This document shows, piece after piece, positions 8,180-18,264 of a stretch of DNA of 42,003 nt. The notes beneath the pieces are model-generated. The model was given only the letters and a program-made list of their open reading frames with translations, searched no databases and was not told the origin of the DNA. This DNA is from a bacterium (GTDB lineage: Bacteria; Elusimicrobiota; Elusimicrobia; Elusimicrobiales; UBA9959), in the NCBI GenBank assembly GCA_021786295.1, contig JAJYNO010000007.1:1-42003 (forward strand), given 5' to 3'. The stretch's first letter is position 1, and every line of letters starts with the position of its first letter. The translations under genes and the position numbers were made by a program.

Positions 8180-8201
8180 TTTCGCGCCTTCCGCATAATT
8201 A

Positions 8202-8222
8202 GCAGTCTTGACATAAGACTGC
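8202..8222. promoter_or_regulatory. Inverted-repeat operator over the clpB -35 box
   Basis: A perfect 8-bp inverted repeat, GCAGTCTT and AAGACTGC, is separated by GACAT. It embeds the TTGACA -35 hexamer (8208-8213). The position is ideal for a repressor. It matches neither CIRCE (TTAGCACTC-N9-GAGTGCTAA) nor HAIR (CTTGAGT-N7-ACTCAAG), so the regulator is unknown. Confidence 0.6.
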
Positions 8223-8236
8223 CAGCAATGTATACT
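8208..8236 (+). promoter_or_regulatory. Strong sigma-70 promoter of clpB
   Basis: TTGACA (8208-8213), an exact 17-bp spacer and TATACT (8231-8236) are followed by an AGGAGG ribosome site at 8273-8278 before ATG 8284. This is the closest match to the vegetative consensus in the window. Confidence 0.88.
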
Positions 8237-8283
8237 ATTTTCCGAAGCGCCACGGACGGGCCGACTACGACAAGGAGGATCCC

Positions 8284-10869
<2,586 letters not shown>

Positions 10870-10928
10870 CTTAGTACTCCCCCTCCGGCTCCGTTACGAA
10901 ATGGCCGGAAGGGTGCCAGTGGATAACT

Positions 10929-11057
10929 GCGGCCCGTGGACTGAGGGGCCGGCGCGACTTTGGGGAAGGGGGACCCGCCATAATTTCCCCTGGCGGGGGG
11001 AACCGCGCAACGGTTCCCCTCTGCCCAGGAGCGCAGGTCCCTCAGCCCACGGGCTGC
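10929..11057. other. Highly structured intergenic palindromic element A (possible RNA or MITE-like repeat)
   Basis: Between clpB and tmk a 19-bp near-perfect closing stem (10929-10947 with 11039-11057) encloses two perfect internal hairpins. These are CCCGCCA...TGGCGGG (10974-10996) and GGGGAACCG-CGCAA-CGGTTCCCC (about 10997-11019). A further GGGCATAGCCC palindrome follows near 11089. It shares the GGGGAACCG/CGGTTCCC and GGGC-AT-GCCC-type blocks with the element at 32563-32733, so both may belong to one dispersed family. No ORF, and no 6S, SRP, tmRNA or RNase P signature was recognised. The transcribed strand is unknown. Confidence 0.6.
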
Positions 11058-11111
11058 GGCGAGAAGTGAGAGACCTCGGGCATAGCCCGCCGCCCCCGGG
11101 CTTTGCTATCA

Positions 11112-11117
11112 TATACT
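11112..11117 (+). promoter_or_regulatory. Candidate -10 of tmk, implying a leaderless transcript
   Basis: TATACT ends 7 bp before the tmk ATG, so transcription would begin at or next to the start codon. No RBS is visible and no good -35 is seen in the GC-rich upstream sequence. Confidence 0.4.
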
Positions 11118-11124
11118 TTCACCC

Positions 11125-11742
11125 ATGAAAAAAGGCGTATTCATAGTACTGGAAGGCCCGGACCGCTCCGGCAAGTCCACCCAGGCCGCCCTCCTCAGGA
11201 AGTGGCTAGAAGAGCGCGGCCGCGAAGTGCTCGTCACGCGCGAACCCGGCGGCACTTACCTCTCCGAGAAGATCCGCAAGATACTCCTGGACCCGAAGAG
11301 CAACATCGAGCCCATGACAGAGCTCTTCCTGTACGAGACGTCCCGCGTCAAGCACACCCTGGAGAAGATAATCCCCGCGCTCAAGGCCGGAAAGGTCATC
11401 ATCTCCGACCGCTACACCCTTTCCACCACCGCCTACCAGGGCTACGGCCGCGGTCTGGACCTGAAGACTGTGGAGACGCTCAACCGCATAGCCACGCTGG
11501 ACCTGAAGCCAGACCTGACGATAGTGTTCGATATGCCGGACAGGATCTTCTCACAGCGCGAGCGCCTGAGAAGCGGCAGGGACCGCATCGAGCGGGCTCC
11601 CGACGCCTTCCGCCGGCGCGTGAACCGCGCCTACAAGCGGCTGGCCCGCCGCCCCGGAGTTGCGAGAGTCGACGCAGGCCGCTCCATAGACGAGATCCAG
11701 GCCGAAGTGAGGGCCCTGGCTGCGAAGGCGCTGCGGGGATAA
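11125..11742 (+). CDS. tmk: Thymidylate kinase
   Basis: This enzyme phosphorylates dTMP to dTDP with ATP in the dTTP pathway. The 205-residue length is typical. The P-loop GPDRSGKS is at 11-18; the substrate motif TREPGGTYLSEKIR and the ISDRY nucleoside-binding motif follow. The lid region is Arg-rich (FSQRERLRSGRDRIERAP). It is first in the tmk-holB-metG operon: holB starts 2 bp after its stop. The tmk-holB pairing is common in bacteria. No Shine-Dalgarno sequence is seen, which agrees with a -10 box directly upstream. Confidence 0.96.
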   Translation: MKKGVFIVLEGPDRSGKSTQAALLRKWLEERGREVLVTREPGGTYLSEKIRKILLDPKSNIEPMTELFLYETSRVKHTLEKIIPALKAGKVIISDRYTLSTTAYQGYGRGLDLKTVETLNRIATLDLKPDLTIVFDMPDRIFSQRERLRSGRDRIERAPDAFRRRVNRAYKRLARRPGVARVDAGRSIDEIQAEVRALAAKALRG

Positions 11743-11744
11743 TC

Positions 11745-12836
11745 ATGTCTTTCTCCTCCGTGCTAGGGCAGGACAGGGCGATAAAGCGCTTGCGGGCGCT
11801 TATAACCACTGGCCGCGTGCCGCCGGCGATGATCTTCCACGGGCCGCCCGGCACGGGGAAGTTCCTGGCGGCCCTAGAGTTCGCCAAGGCTCTGAACTGC
11901 TCGCACACCATCCACCGGGAGAAGCCGCCGGCGCCGCAGCAGCCAGATCCGGACGATCTTTTCGCGGCATCGGTCCCCGCCAGTGCGCCGCCCCCGGAGC
12001 CGGAGCCGCGCCCCGGGACGGAGGAGGAGCACGCCGACAGGTCGGACTCCTGCGGCAAATGTCTTTCCTGCCTCCAGGCCGCCAGCGGCGCGCACCCGGA
12101 TATCCGCGTGGTGGACACCGCCATGCAGGCCGCCCTGCTGGACGAGGACGAGAGCTCCAATCTGAAGATCGACACGCTGCGCGAGATGACGCGCTGGGCG
12201 CAGCAGAAGGCCATGCTCTCTCCCTGGAAGGTCTTCATCGTGCGCGACGCCCAAGCCATGGTGACCGCCGCCCAGAACGCCATTCTCAAGACCCTGGAAG
12301 AGCCGCCGCCCGGCACCATAGTCATACTTACCGTCTCGCGCAAGACCTCGCTGCTGTCCACTATACTCTCCCGCTCCTGCCTTATCGAGTTCTCCCCTCT
12401 GCCCCGTGCCGCGCTGGAAAAGGTGCTGGCCGCTCAGGGGGCCGGGCCGGAGCAGGCCGCCGCCATTGCGGCGCTGGGAGCCGGCTCGCTGGAGAAAGCG
12501 GCAGAGGCCTCGGCCTTCCTCAAGCGCGTCTCCGCGCTGCGCCCCGGAGACCCGGCGCGCGCTTTCAAGTTCGCCGCGGGCCTGCCGCGCGACAGCCACA
12601 AGGCCCGCGACGAGGTGAAGACGCTGCTTGACCTCGTGCTCGCCAGGGCGCGGGCAGCCTGGGAGGCCGCCGAAGGCCAGTCCAAGGCCCGCCTTACCGT
12701 CCTGCTGCGCCGGACGCTCGGGCTGCGTGCGATGGCGGAGCGCAATGTCTCCTACCTGCTGCTGCTGGAAACTGCTCTGCTGGAAAGCGAACGCGCCGGG
12801 ATAAAGCTCGAGGACCTGCTGCGCCCGGAACGATGA
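11745..12836 (+). CDS. holB: DNA polymerase III clamp-loader subunit (delta'-like)
   Basis: This clamp-loader AAA+ protein has 363 residues from ATG 11745. The Walker A is GPPGTGKF (33-40), with Phe where Ser/Thr would bind magnesium, which fits a catalytically silent delta' subunit. The zinc module typical of gamma/delta' is present as C52 and C103-GKC106-LSC109, but an insert of about 50 Pro/Glu/Asp-rich residues (53-102) separates the first Cys from the other three. TLEEPPPGTIVILT and the sensor-1-like ILSRSC are conserved. It lies in tmk-holB-metG; its TGA overlaps the metG ATG. dnaX-type identity is less likely because of the degenerate Walker A and the context. Confidence 0.9.
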   Translation: MSFSSVLGQDRAIKRLRALITTGRVPPAMIFHGPPGTGKFLAALEFAKALNCSHTIHREKPPAPQQPDPDDLFAASVPASAPPPEPEPRPGTEEEHADRSDSCGKCLSCLQAASGAHPDIRVVDTAMQAALLDEDESSNLKIDTLREMTRWAQQKAMLSPWKVFIVRDAQAMVTAAQNAILKTLEEPPPGTIVILTVSRKTSLLSTILSRSCLIEFSPLPRAALEKVLAAQGAGPEQAAAIAALGAGSLEKAAEASAFLKRVSALRPGDPARAFKFAAGLPRDSHKARDEVKTLLDLVLARARAAWEAAEGQSKARLTVLLRRTLGLRAMAERNVSYLLLLETALLESERAGIKLEDLLRPER

Positions 12837-14338
12837 ACGCCAAGAAATTCTACATAACCACCCCCCTCTATTACGTCAACGATAAGCCGCACATAGGCCA
12901 CGCCTACACCACGCTGGCGGCGGACGTGCTGGCCAGACACCTGCGCTCGAGGGATATACCTGTCTATCTGCAGACCGGCACAGACGAGCACGGCGCCGGC
13001 GTAGAGCGCGCGGCCCTGGAGCATGGAAAAGAGCCGAAGGCCTGGTGCGACAGGGTTTCCTCCGAGTTCCGCGCCCTCTGGAGAACGCTGAACGTGGGAT
13101 ATGACCGCTTCCTCCGCACCACCGAACCCTCCCACGAGGCGTCGGTCCAGGCCGCCTTCGAGAAGCTCCTTAAGAGCGGCGACATCTATAAAGGTTCCTA
13201 CGAAGGCATGTACTGCCCCTCCTGCGAGGTTTTTTACGACGAAGCGGAGCTGAAGGACGGCAGGTGCCCGGTGCACAACTCCCTGGCGGAACGGGTCAGC
13301 GAGGAGACCTATTTTTTCAGGCTCTCGAAGTACGAAAAGCCTTTGCTGGAGCATTACGCCGCTCACCCCGCCTTCCTTTCCCCGGGACAGCGCGCGCAGG
13401 AACTGCTGAACTTCGTCAGGTCCGGCCTGAAGGACGTCTCCGTATCCCGCAGCAGGGTGGCCTGGGGCGTGCCTGTGAAGTCGGCGCCTGGCCACACCGT
13501 GTACGTCTGGTTCGACGCGCTGCTCAGCTACGCGACCGGGCCCGGCTATCACCCGGAAAAACCGTCCCCGGACCTTCCCGGCGTCTGGCCGGCGGACGTG
13601 CACCTGGTCGGCAAGGAGATCTTCCGCTTCCACGGCGTCATCTGGCCGGCCATGCTGATGGCCCTGGGGCTGGAACTGCCGCGCAGGGTCTACGCGCACG
13701 GCTGGTGGACCATCAACGGCGCCAAGATGTCCAAGACGAAGGGCAACTTCATCCGCGCCGAGGACGTAGTGCGCGACTACGGCGTGGACGCGCTGCGCTA
13801 CTTCCTGTTCCGCGAGGTGCCGTTCGGGCAGGACGGGGATTTCTCGATGGAGGCGCTGCGCCGCCGCTACAACGCGGACCTCGCCAACGACCTGGGCAAC
13901 CTCTTCTCCAGGATCATGAACATGGCCGCCAAGTACCTGGACCTGAAGCTGCCCAGCAAGCCGGAGAGCTCCGTTATCTTCGGGGAGCTCTCCTCCCGCA
14001 CGCCGGTCATACACGGCGCCATGGAAGACCTGCGCTTCTCCGAAGCATTGGAGAGCATCTGGGGCGCGATAGGCAGGCTGAACCGGCTGGTGGACGAGAG
14101 GAAGCCGTGGGCGCTCGCCAAGACCGACCCTGAGGCGCTGAAGTCCTTCCTCCACGAGATGATCTGGTGCCTGCGGCTGGTGGCCGGCTGGCTGGACCCC
14201 TTCATGCCGGATACGGCCAGCAAGATGCAGCTGCAGCTTGGCGTGGGCCGCAGCCTGGACGGCACGCAGCCGCAGAAGGTCCCGCCCCTTTTTCCCCGCA
14301 AGCAGGACGACGCCCCGAAGGACCCGAGCACCAACTGA
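12833..14338 (+). CDS. metG: Methionyl-tRNA synthetase
   Basis: This class I aminoacyl-tRNA synthetase charges tRNA-Met. The 501-residue short form has the HIGH motif at 20-23 and KMSKTKGN from residue 298. The connective domain carries one metal knuckle, CPSC...CPVH. It ends after the anticodon-binding helical bundle, without the C-terminal EMAP-like dimerisation domain of longer forms. The ATG overlaps the holB stop (ATGA). A terminator follows 14 bp after the stop. Confidence 0.96.
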   Translation: MNAKKFYITTPLYYVNDKPHIGHAYTTLAADVLARHLRSRDIPVYLQTGTDEHGAGVERAALEHGKEPKAWCDRVSSEFRALWRTLNVGYDRFLRTTEPSHEASVQAAFEKLLKSGDIYKGSYEGMYCPSCEVFYDEAELKDGRCPVHNSLAERVSEETYFFRLSKYEKPLLEHYAAHPAFLSPGQRAQELLNFVRSGLKDVSVSRSRVAWGVPVKSAPGHTVYVWFDALLSYATGPGYHPEKPSPDLPGVWPADVHLVGKEIFRFHGVIWPAMLMALGLELPRRVYAHGWWTINGAKMSKTKGNFIRAEDVVRDYGVDALRYFLFREVPFGQDGDFSMEALRRRYNADLANDLGNLFSRIMNMAAKYLDLKLPSKPESSVIFGELSSRTPVIHGAMEDLRFSEALESIWGAIGRLNRLVDERKPWALAKTDPEALKSFLHEMIWCLRLVAGWLDPFMPDTASKMQLQLGVGRSLDGTQPQKVPPLFPRKQDDAPKDPSTN

Positions 14339-14351
14339 TCCGCGCGCATGA

Positions 14352-14377
14352 AAAAGCCCGGGCGAGCCCGGGCTTTT
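14352..14377. terminator. Bidirectional terminator between metG and pssA
   Basis: AAAAGCCCGGG, loop CGAG, CCCGGGCTTTT form a symmetric hairpin (14352-14377) that has a T-run on either strand. It can end both metG (plus) and pssA (minus). Confidence 0.9.
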
Positions 14378-14398
14378 CGTCCGGCGGCCGGTACCGCG

Positions 14399-15202
14399 CT
14401 AGGCCTCCTTGGCCGAGAGTATCCCGCGCAGGGCCTTGTAGATGCCGGCTATGATCCCGGAAAGGGCGTACAGCGAGAAGAACAGGAACAGCGCGTCCTG
14501 CGGGTATACGACTATCAGCGAAAGGATGGCCGTTATCAGCAGTATGCCCTTCACCGAAGTGGGCTTTATCATGTCGCCCTTGAACGCGGCGTAAGGCGCC
14601 GTGGAGATCATCAGCAGCGCCAGAGCGATCATGATGAACGGGATGGCCGCGTAGACGTAGGGCATCTGGTTCATCACCAGCTTGATGCTGCGCGTGCCGC
14701 CGTCGCCCTCGAGCATGCTGTAGGCCAGCACGAACGAGACCAGTATGCCGGCGGCGCCGGGTATCGGCAGGCCCTGGAAGAAGTCCTTTGAGCTGCCCCC
14801 GAAGTGCGACTTCACGTTGAAGCGCGCCAGGCGCAGCGCGCCGCACAGCACGTACAGGAAGGCCACAGGGTAGCTCCAGACGCCGTAGTCCTTGAGGACC
14901 AGTTTGTAGATCAGATACGCGGGAGCTATGCCGAACGACATCCAGTCGGACAGCGAGTCTATCTCCACTCCGAAAGAGCTCTCGCCGTGCACAAGTCTCG
15001 CCACGCGGCCGTCCAGCATGTCCATGACGTACGAAAGTATTATGAACCAGGCCGCCTGCACGTAGCGTCCGTCGGAGGCCAGCAGGATGGAGAAGAACCC
15101 GAAGGCCATGTTGGCGATCGTGAAGATGGACGGCAGCACTACGGCCCCGGTCTTCTTCAGCTTCACCATGTCTATGCGTTTCTTTTCCTGTGTTTCTTCC
15201 AT
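14399..15202 (-). CDS. pssA: CDP-diacylglycerol-serine O-phosphatidyltransferase
   Basis: This membrane enzyme makes phosphatidylserine from CDP-diacylglycerol and serine. The CDP-alcohol phosphatidyltransferase signature DG-x2-AR-x8-G-x3-D-x3-D is complete (DGRVARLVHGESSFGVEIDS, then LSD). Several hydrophobic segments fit a polytopic protein. ATG 15202 is preferred over an in-frame GTG at 15211, because AAGGTG lies 6 bp before the ATG; the GTG would add three residues. It directly follows psd, so the two steps to phosphatidylethanolamine are co-transcribed. Confidence 0.93.
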   Translation of the reverse strand: MEETQEKKRIDMVKLKKTGAVVLPSIFTIANMAFGFFSILLASDGRYVQAAWFIILSYVMDMLDGRVARLVHGESSFGVEIDSLSDWMSFGIAPAYLIYKLVLKDYGVWSYPVAFLYVLCGALRLARFNVKSHFGGSSKDFFQGLPIPGAAGILVSFVLAYSMLEGDGGTRSIKLVMNQMPYVYAAIPFIMIALALLMISTAPYAAFKGDMIKPTSVKGILLITAILSLIVVYPQDALFLFFSLYALSGIIAGIYKALRGILSAKEA

Positions 15203-15227
15203 AATCTTCACCTTGTCCGGCGGAGCT

Positions 15228-15854
15228 TCACCACAGCCCCAGCACGGTTTCCGCTCCGGCCACCTTGTCTCCGGGCTTGACCAGGACCCTGGCCGTATCC
15301 GGCAGGTAGACCGCGACCTGCGAGCCGAAGTAGATCATGCCTATGCGCTCCCCGGTCCTGAGCTGCTGGCCCGGCTTGACGTAGCAGGCTATGCGGCGCG
15401 CGATGGAGCCGGTTATCTGCTCCACCTCGGCGAAGCGCCCGTAGTCGCCGGTTATGCCTATCAGGTTGCGCTCGTTGGAGGAGGCCTCCGGCTTGTAGGC
15501 GATGGCGAAAGTCCCCTTGGTGTACTGGGTCCTTTCCACCTTGCCATCCAGCGGGGAGCGCTGCACATGGACGTTCAGCACCGAGAGGAAGATGCGGACG
15601 ACGGTGACGCCGGGCTTGCCTTCGTTGCCTACGCTCATCACGGTCCCGTCGGCAGGGCAGGCGATCTCGCCCGGCGCGAAGACCTTGTCCCGCTCCGGGT
15701 CGCGGAAGAAATAGGCGGAAAAGGCCGCGAAGAAAAAACCGAGGACGAGCAGCGGTATCCCGAAACCGGCGCTCCAGACGCTGAGTACTCCGCCGGCGAC
15801 GGCCGCCAGCACGCCGACTGCTATGATCTTCCTGCCTTCAGGGGCTAATCCCAT
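15228..15854 (-). CDS. psd: Phosphatidylserine decarboxylase (short, pyruvoyl-dependent)
   Basis: This enzyme decarboxylates phosphatidylserine to phosphatidylethanolamine. ATG 15854 has a clear GGAGG, giving 208 residues of the short type. Two N-terminal hydrophobic stretches anchor it. FLSVLNVHVQRSP is the conserved His-containing motif, and MIYFGSQVAVYLP near the C-terminus holds the Gly-Ser self-cleavage site that yields the pyruvoyl group. It lies upstream of pssA with a 25-bp gap and downstream of a tRNA-Leu gene; no separate promoter was seen. Confidence 0.93.
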   Translation of the reverse strand: MGLAPEGRKIIAVGVLAAVAGGVLSVWSAGFGIPLLVLGFFFAAFSAYFFRDPERDKVFAPGEIACPADGTVMSVGNEGKPGVTVVRIFLSVLNVHVQRSPLDGKVERTQYTKGTFAIAYKPEASSNERNLIGITGDYGRFAEVEQITGSIARRIACYVKPGQQLRTGERIGMIYFGSQVAVYLPDTARVLVKPGDKVAGAETVLGLW

Positions 15855-15911
15855 ATTTTTCCTCCAGGACCGAAAACCATCGGCCCGGCCGGCCGCCGGA
15901 CGCTTATCTGA

Positions 15912-15994
15912 TGGGCTTGGTGGGAATCGAACCCACACGGCCTTGCGGCCAACGGATTTTAAGTCCGTCGCGTCTGCCGTTCCGCCACAAGCCC
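15912..15994 (-). tRNA. tRNA-Leu (UAA anticodon)
   Basis: The minus strand folds into a cloverleaf. The acceptor stem is GGGCTTG/CAAGCCC, the anticodon stem ACGGA/TCCGT with loop CTTAAAA (anticodon TAA), a long class II variable arm (GGCC-GCAA-GGCC) follows, and the T-arm is GTGGG-TTCGATT-CCCAC. Discriminator A is at 15912. The 3' CCA is not encoded (TCA follows). The class II arm and the A discriminator support Leu. Confidence 0.97.
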
Positions 15995-16019
15995 GGCTTC
16001 AACCGTCTATTCTACAAAT

Positions 16020-16445
16020 TTACCTGCTTTCCTTGCGGAGCTCCTCTTCGGCCAGGCGCCGGAAGGTCTCGCAGTTCATGCTCTGCACGTCCTCCGCCGC
16101 GGCACGGTCCCGCAGGCCGTTGTCCGAAGTGACTATAATGGCCCGTATGCCCTCGCTGCGCATGAAATAGCCGCGCTCCAGCAGCATCTCGTCGGCCGGC
16201 TCGGACTCGCTGTAATAGATCGTCACCGCCGGGCCAGCAGGAAAAGGCTTGCGCCAGGGGCCGTCAAAGACCACGCGGAAGCAGGAGGCGCGCAGGACCT
16301 GCGCGCGGGAGACTTCCGCCAGCCAGGCGAGGAAGGCCCGCTCCAGCTCGTCGGGCTTCTCCCCGGAAGCGCGCTCCCAGAAGCGAAGCGAAAAATTGGA
16401 GCCGTCTATCAGGTAGACCGTGGGCTTGGAGGAGAAGCGCTTCAT
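16020..16445 (-). CDS. NYN/PIN-like ribonuclease of the YacP (Rae1) type
   Basis: The 141-residue protein has the NYN (YacP/DUF901) pattern of acidic metal-binding residues: YLIDGSNF at the N-terminus, VVFDG, EPADEMLLERGY, and IIVTSDNGLRDRAA. The family consists of small single-domain endoribonucleases; the Bacillus member cleaves mRNA on the ribosome. Activity is inferred from the fold only. Its ATG overlaps the stop of the redoxin gene (ATGA at 16442-16445), so it is translationally coupled. A tRNA-Leu gene lies immediately downstream. Confidence 0.8.
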   Translation of the reverse strand: MKRFSSKPTVYLIDGSNFSLRFWERASGEKPDELERAFLAWLAEVSRAQVLRASCFRVVFDGPWRKPFPAGPAVTIYYSESEPADEMLLERGYFMRSEGIRAIIVTSDNGLRDRAAAEDVQSMNCETFRRLAEEELRKESR

Positions 16446-17587
16446 CTATCCTCCCCGCAGGTCACCTTGAGCGCGGTAGTCTTACGGCGCGCCCTGAAGA
16501 GCCTGAGGCCGAGACGGCCGCGCAGTTCGGAGGCCATGGTGCCGGGATCGGCCGTGTCCAGCGTGAAGCTGTACTGGTACGGGCCTGGCGCGGAGGTCTC
16601 GTCGCGCACCGGCGCGCTCAGCGCTTCGCCCAGCCTTTCCGCCAGCGCCGCGAAAGAGCCCCCGTCCACGCGCAGGACCGCGCCGTCTATGCTGGCCGCG
16701 CCGTAGCTGCGGACCGGCCTGACGTTGAGCGGCCCGCCCGGAGCCCTGGCGAGCACGTAGACTTCGGACTCTTCCTCCGACTTGGCGGCCCGCAGGCCCA
16801 GCGCCGCCCGCAAGCCGGCCAGGAGCAGTTCCTTCCCGTCCCGCCCCGGCGGCACGCGCAGACGCAGGTCGTACTTTCCCGCCATGGCCTCGGCGGCCGG
16901 GGGAGCTATCTCCAGGCGGTCCGCCTTGCCGAAGGCCCATTCCAGGGCGTAGCTCAGCGGCATGGCGACGGCGTCGAGACGGTCCGGCCCGTACTGCGCC
17001 GAGCCGGCCCCGGCCGCGGACCTGGAGATAGAGAACTCGGCCAGGGGCGGCGCGGTGGAGGGACTGGCCGAGAATTCTCCGGCGCCGCCGGCCAGCAGCC
17101 GCATGACCGCGTCCGCCCCCGGCGCGGCCGAGTACAGGGCCGCCACTCTGCCCACCGAGTCCACCAGCACGACGCGCGGCCTGGAATAGACCCTGAAGGC
17201 CTTGAACATCCCGGCCCCGGCCTCCGGGGCCACCCAGCCGTCCACGCGGGCTCGCTCCAGAAAACGGGCCACGGCGGAGGAACTCTCGTCGGTTATGTGT
17301 ATGAAGACCACCGGCCTGTCCTTGAAGCGCACGGCCAAAGCGTTCAGTGATCGCATGGTACTGGCGCACTCGTCCGACCAGGTGGCCCAGAAATCCAGCA
17401 CCACGACCTTTCCTTTCAGGCTGTCCCAGCCGTCCAGCGCCTTTACCGGGGCGTTCATCAGTTTCGGCAGCACGAGCTCAGGGGCCGGCCTGCCTTCCGC
17501 GGCCAGAGCCGGCCGCCGAGGCCCGCCGCCGGAGCAGGCGCAGAGGGCCGCCAATGCCCCGGCCAGGGCGGCCTTTTTGTTCAGCAT
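16442..17587 (-). CDS. Redoxin-like lipoprotein fused to a DUF3738-type domain
   Basis: From ATG 17587 the product has 381 residues. An N-terminal signal with possible lipobox LCAC (lipid Cys18) predicts envelope export. Residues about 40-170 are a TlpA/thioredoxin fold (KGKVVVLDFWATW...), but the redox motif reads WSDEC in place of WCxxC, so the attacking Cys is a Ser. The C-terminal half (about 190-380) matches my memory of DUF3738 (TIGR03435): PLSYALEWAFG, KYDLRLRVPPG, and GAVLRVDGGSFAALAERLGE followed by YQYSFTLD. A longer frame upstream is rejected: it overlaps the methyltransferase gene and lacks a signal. ATG 17587 overlaps the methyltransferase stop. Disulfide exchange seems impaired; the role is unknown. 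Confidence 0.75.
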   Translation of the reverse strand: MLNKKAALAGALAALCACSGGGPRRPALAAEGRPAPELVLPKLMNAPVKALDGWDSLKGKVVVLDFWATWSDECASTMRSLNALAVRFKDRPVVFIHITDESSSAVARFLERARVDGWVAPEAGAGMFKAFRVYSRPRVVLVDSVGRVAALYSAAPGADAVMRLLAGGAGEFSASPSTAPPLAEFSISRSAAGAGSAQYGPDRLDAVAMPLSYALEWAFGKADRLEIAPPAAEAMAGKYDLRLRVPPGRDGKELLLAGLRAALGLRAAKSEEESEVYVLARAPGGPLNVRPVRSYGAASIDGAVLRVDGGSFAALAERLGEALSAPVRDETSAPGPYQYSFTLDTADPGTMASELRGRLGLRLFRARRKTTALKVTCGEDR

Positions 17588-18264
17588 TTTATGCCCAGCG
17601 CCAGTCCTTCTCCGGTAGGGACGACGGCGGATGAGACGAAACGGTCCGAATCGTAGAGCACATGAAAGAATTCCCGCATCGCGCGCGCGCGGACATTGTC
17701 CTCCTGGACCTCCCCCTCGTAGCATACCTTGCCTTTGAAGAGGACTCCGTCGGCCAGCAGCAGCCCCCCGGGGCGCAGGTTGGAGGCCGCCCAGCGCAGG
17801 TATGCGGGATAGTTCTCCAGGTCCGCGTCCATGTAGCAGAGATCGAACGGTCCCAGCTTGGCGAGCGTCCTGAGACTTTCAGAGGCCTGTCCCTCCATTA
17901 CGGTCACGGTGCGCGCAAGCGCGGACGTTCCCAGCCCTTCCCTGGCGGCGTTCACGCAGGAGGGATCTTTCTCCAGGGAATAGAGCCTGGCCCCCTCAGG
18001 AAGGCCGCGGGCCAGCCAATGCGCCGAATAGCCGTAAAGGGAGCCTATCTCGACGGCTTTTTTAGCGCCCGAAAGACGGGCCAGGGCCTCCAGCAGCCTG
18101 CCCTCCGCGGCGGAAACGGAAAGTCCGCGCACCCCGGCTTTATCCATGGCCTCTACGACATGGGAGGCGTAGCCTTCGTCCGCGGCGGAAAAGGATGCGA
18201 GGTAGGAAACCAGTTCCCTGGTGTGGTACCCCCCCGAGAACATGCCGGCTTTCTCTTTTATCAT
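17581..18264 (-). CDS. O-methyltransferase, caffeoyl-CoA (family 3) type
   Basis: This SAM-dependent methyltransferase has 227 residues from ATG 18264. The Rossmann SAM site is AVEIGSLYGYSAHWLA. YSLEKDPSCVNAAREG and the metal/substrate motif CYMDADLENYPAYL follow, with LRPGGLLLADGVLF after that. Bacterial members methylate catechol-like hydroxyls, or 5-hydroxyuridine in tRNA (TrmR); the substrate here is not determined. The start overlaps the stop of the preceding secreted-protein gene (ATGA), and its own stop overlaps the redoxin start. Confidence 0.88.
   Translation of the reverse strand: MIKEKAGMFSGGYHTRELVSYLASFSAADEGYASHVVEAMDKAGVRGLSVSAAEGRLLEALARLSGAKKAVEIGSLYGYSAHWLARGLPEGARLYSLEKDPSCVNAAREGLGTSALARTVTVMEGQASESLRTLAKLGPFDLCYMDADLENYPAYLRWAASNLRPGGLLLADGVLFKGKVCYEGEVQEDNVRARAMREFFHVLYDSDRFVSSAVVPTGEGLALGIKC

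Noticed and set aside
8202-8222. CIRCE or HAIR heat-shock operator at clpB
   Set aside because: Arm sequences and spacing do not match either consensus, so only a generic operator is claimed.
10929-11057. 6S, SRP, tmRNA or RNase P RNA identity for the structured element
   Set aside because: None of the conserved core motifs that I know for these RNAs is present; the fold is a closing stem with two simple hairpins.
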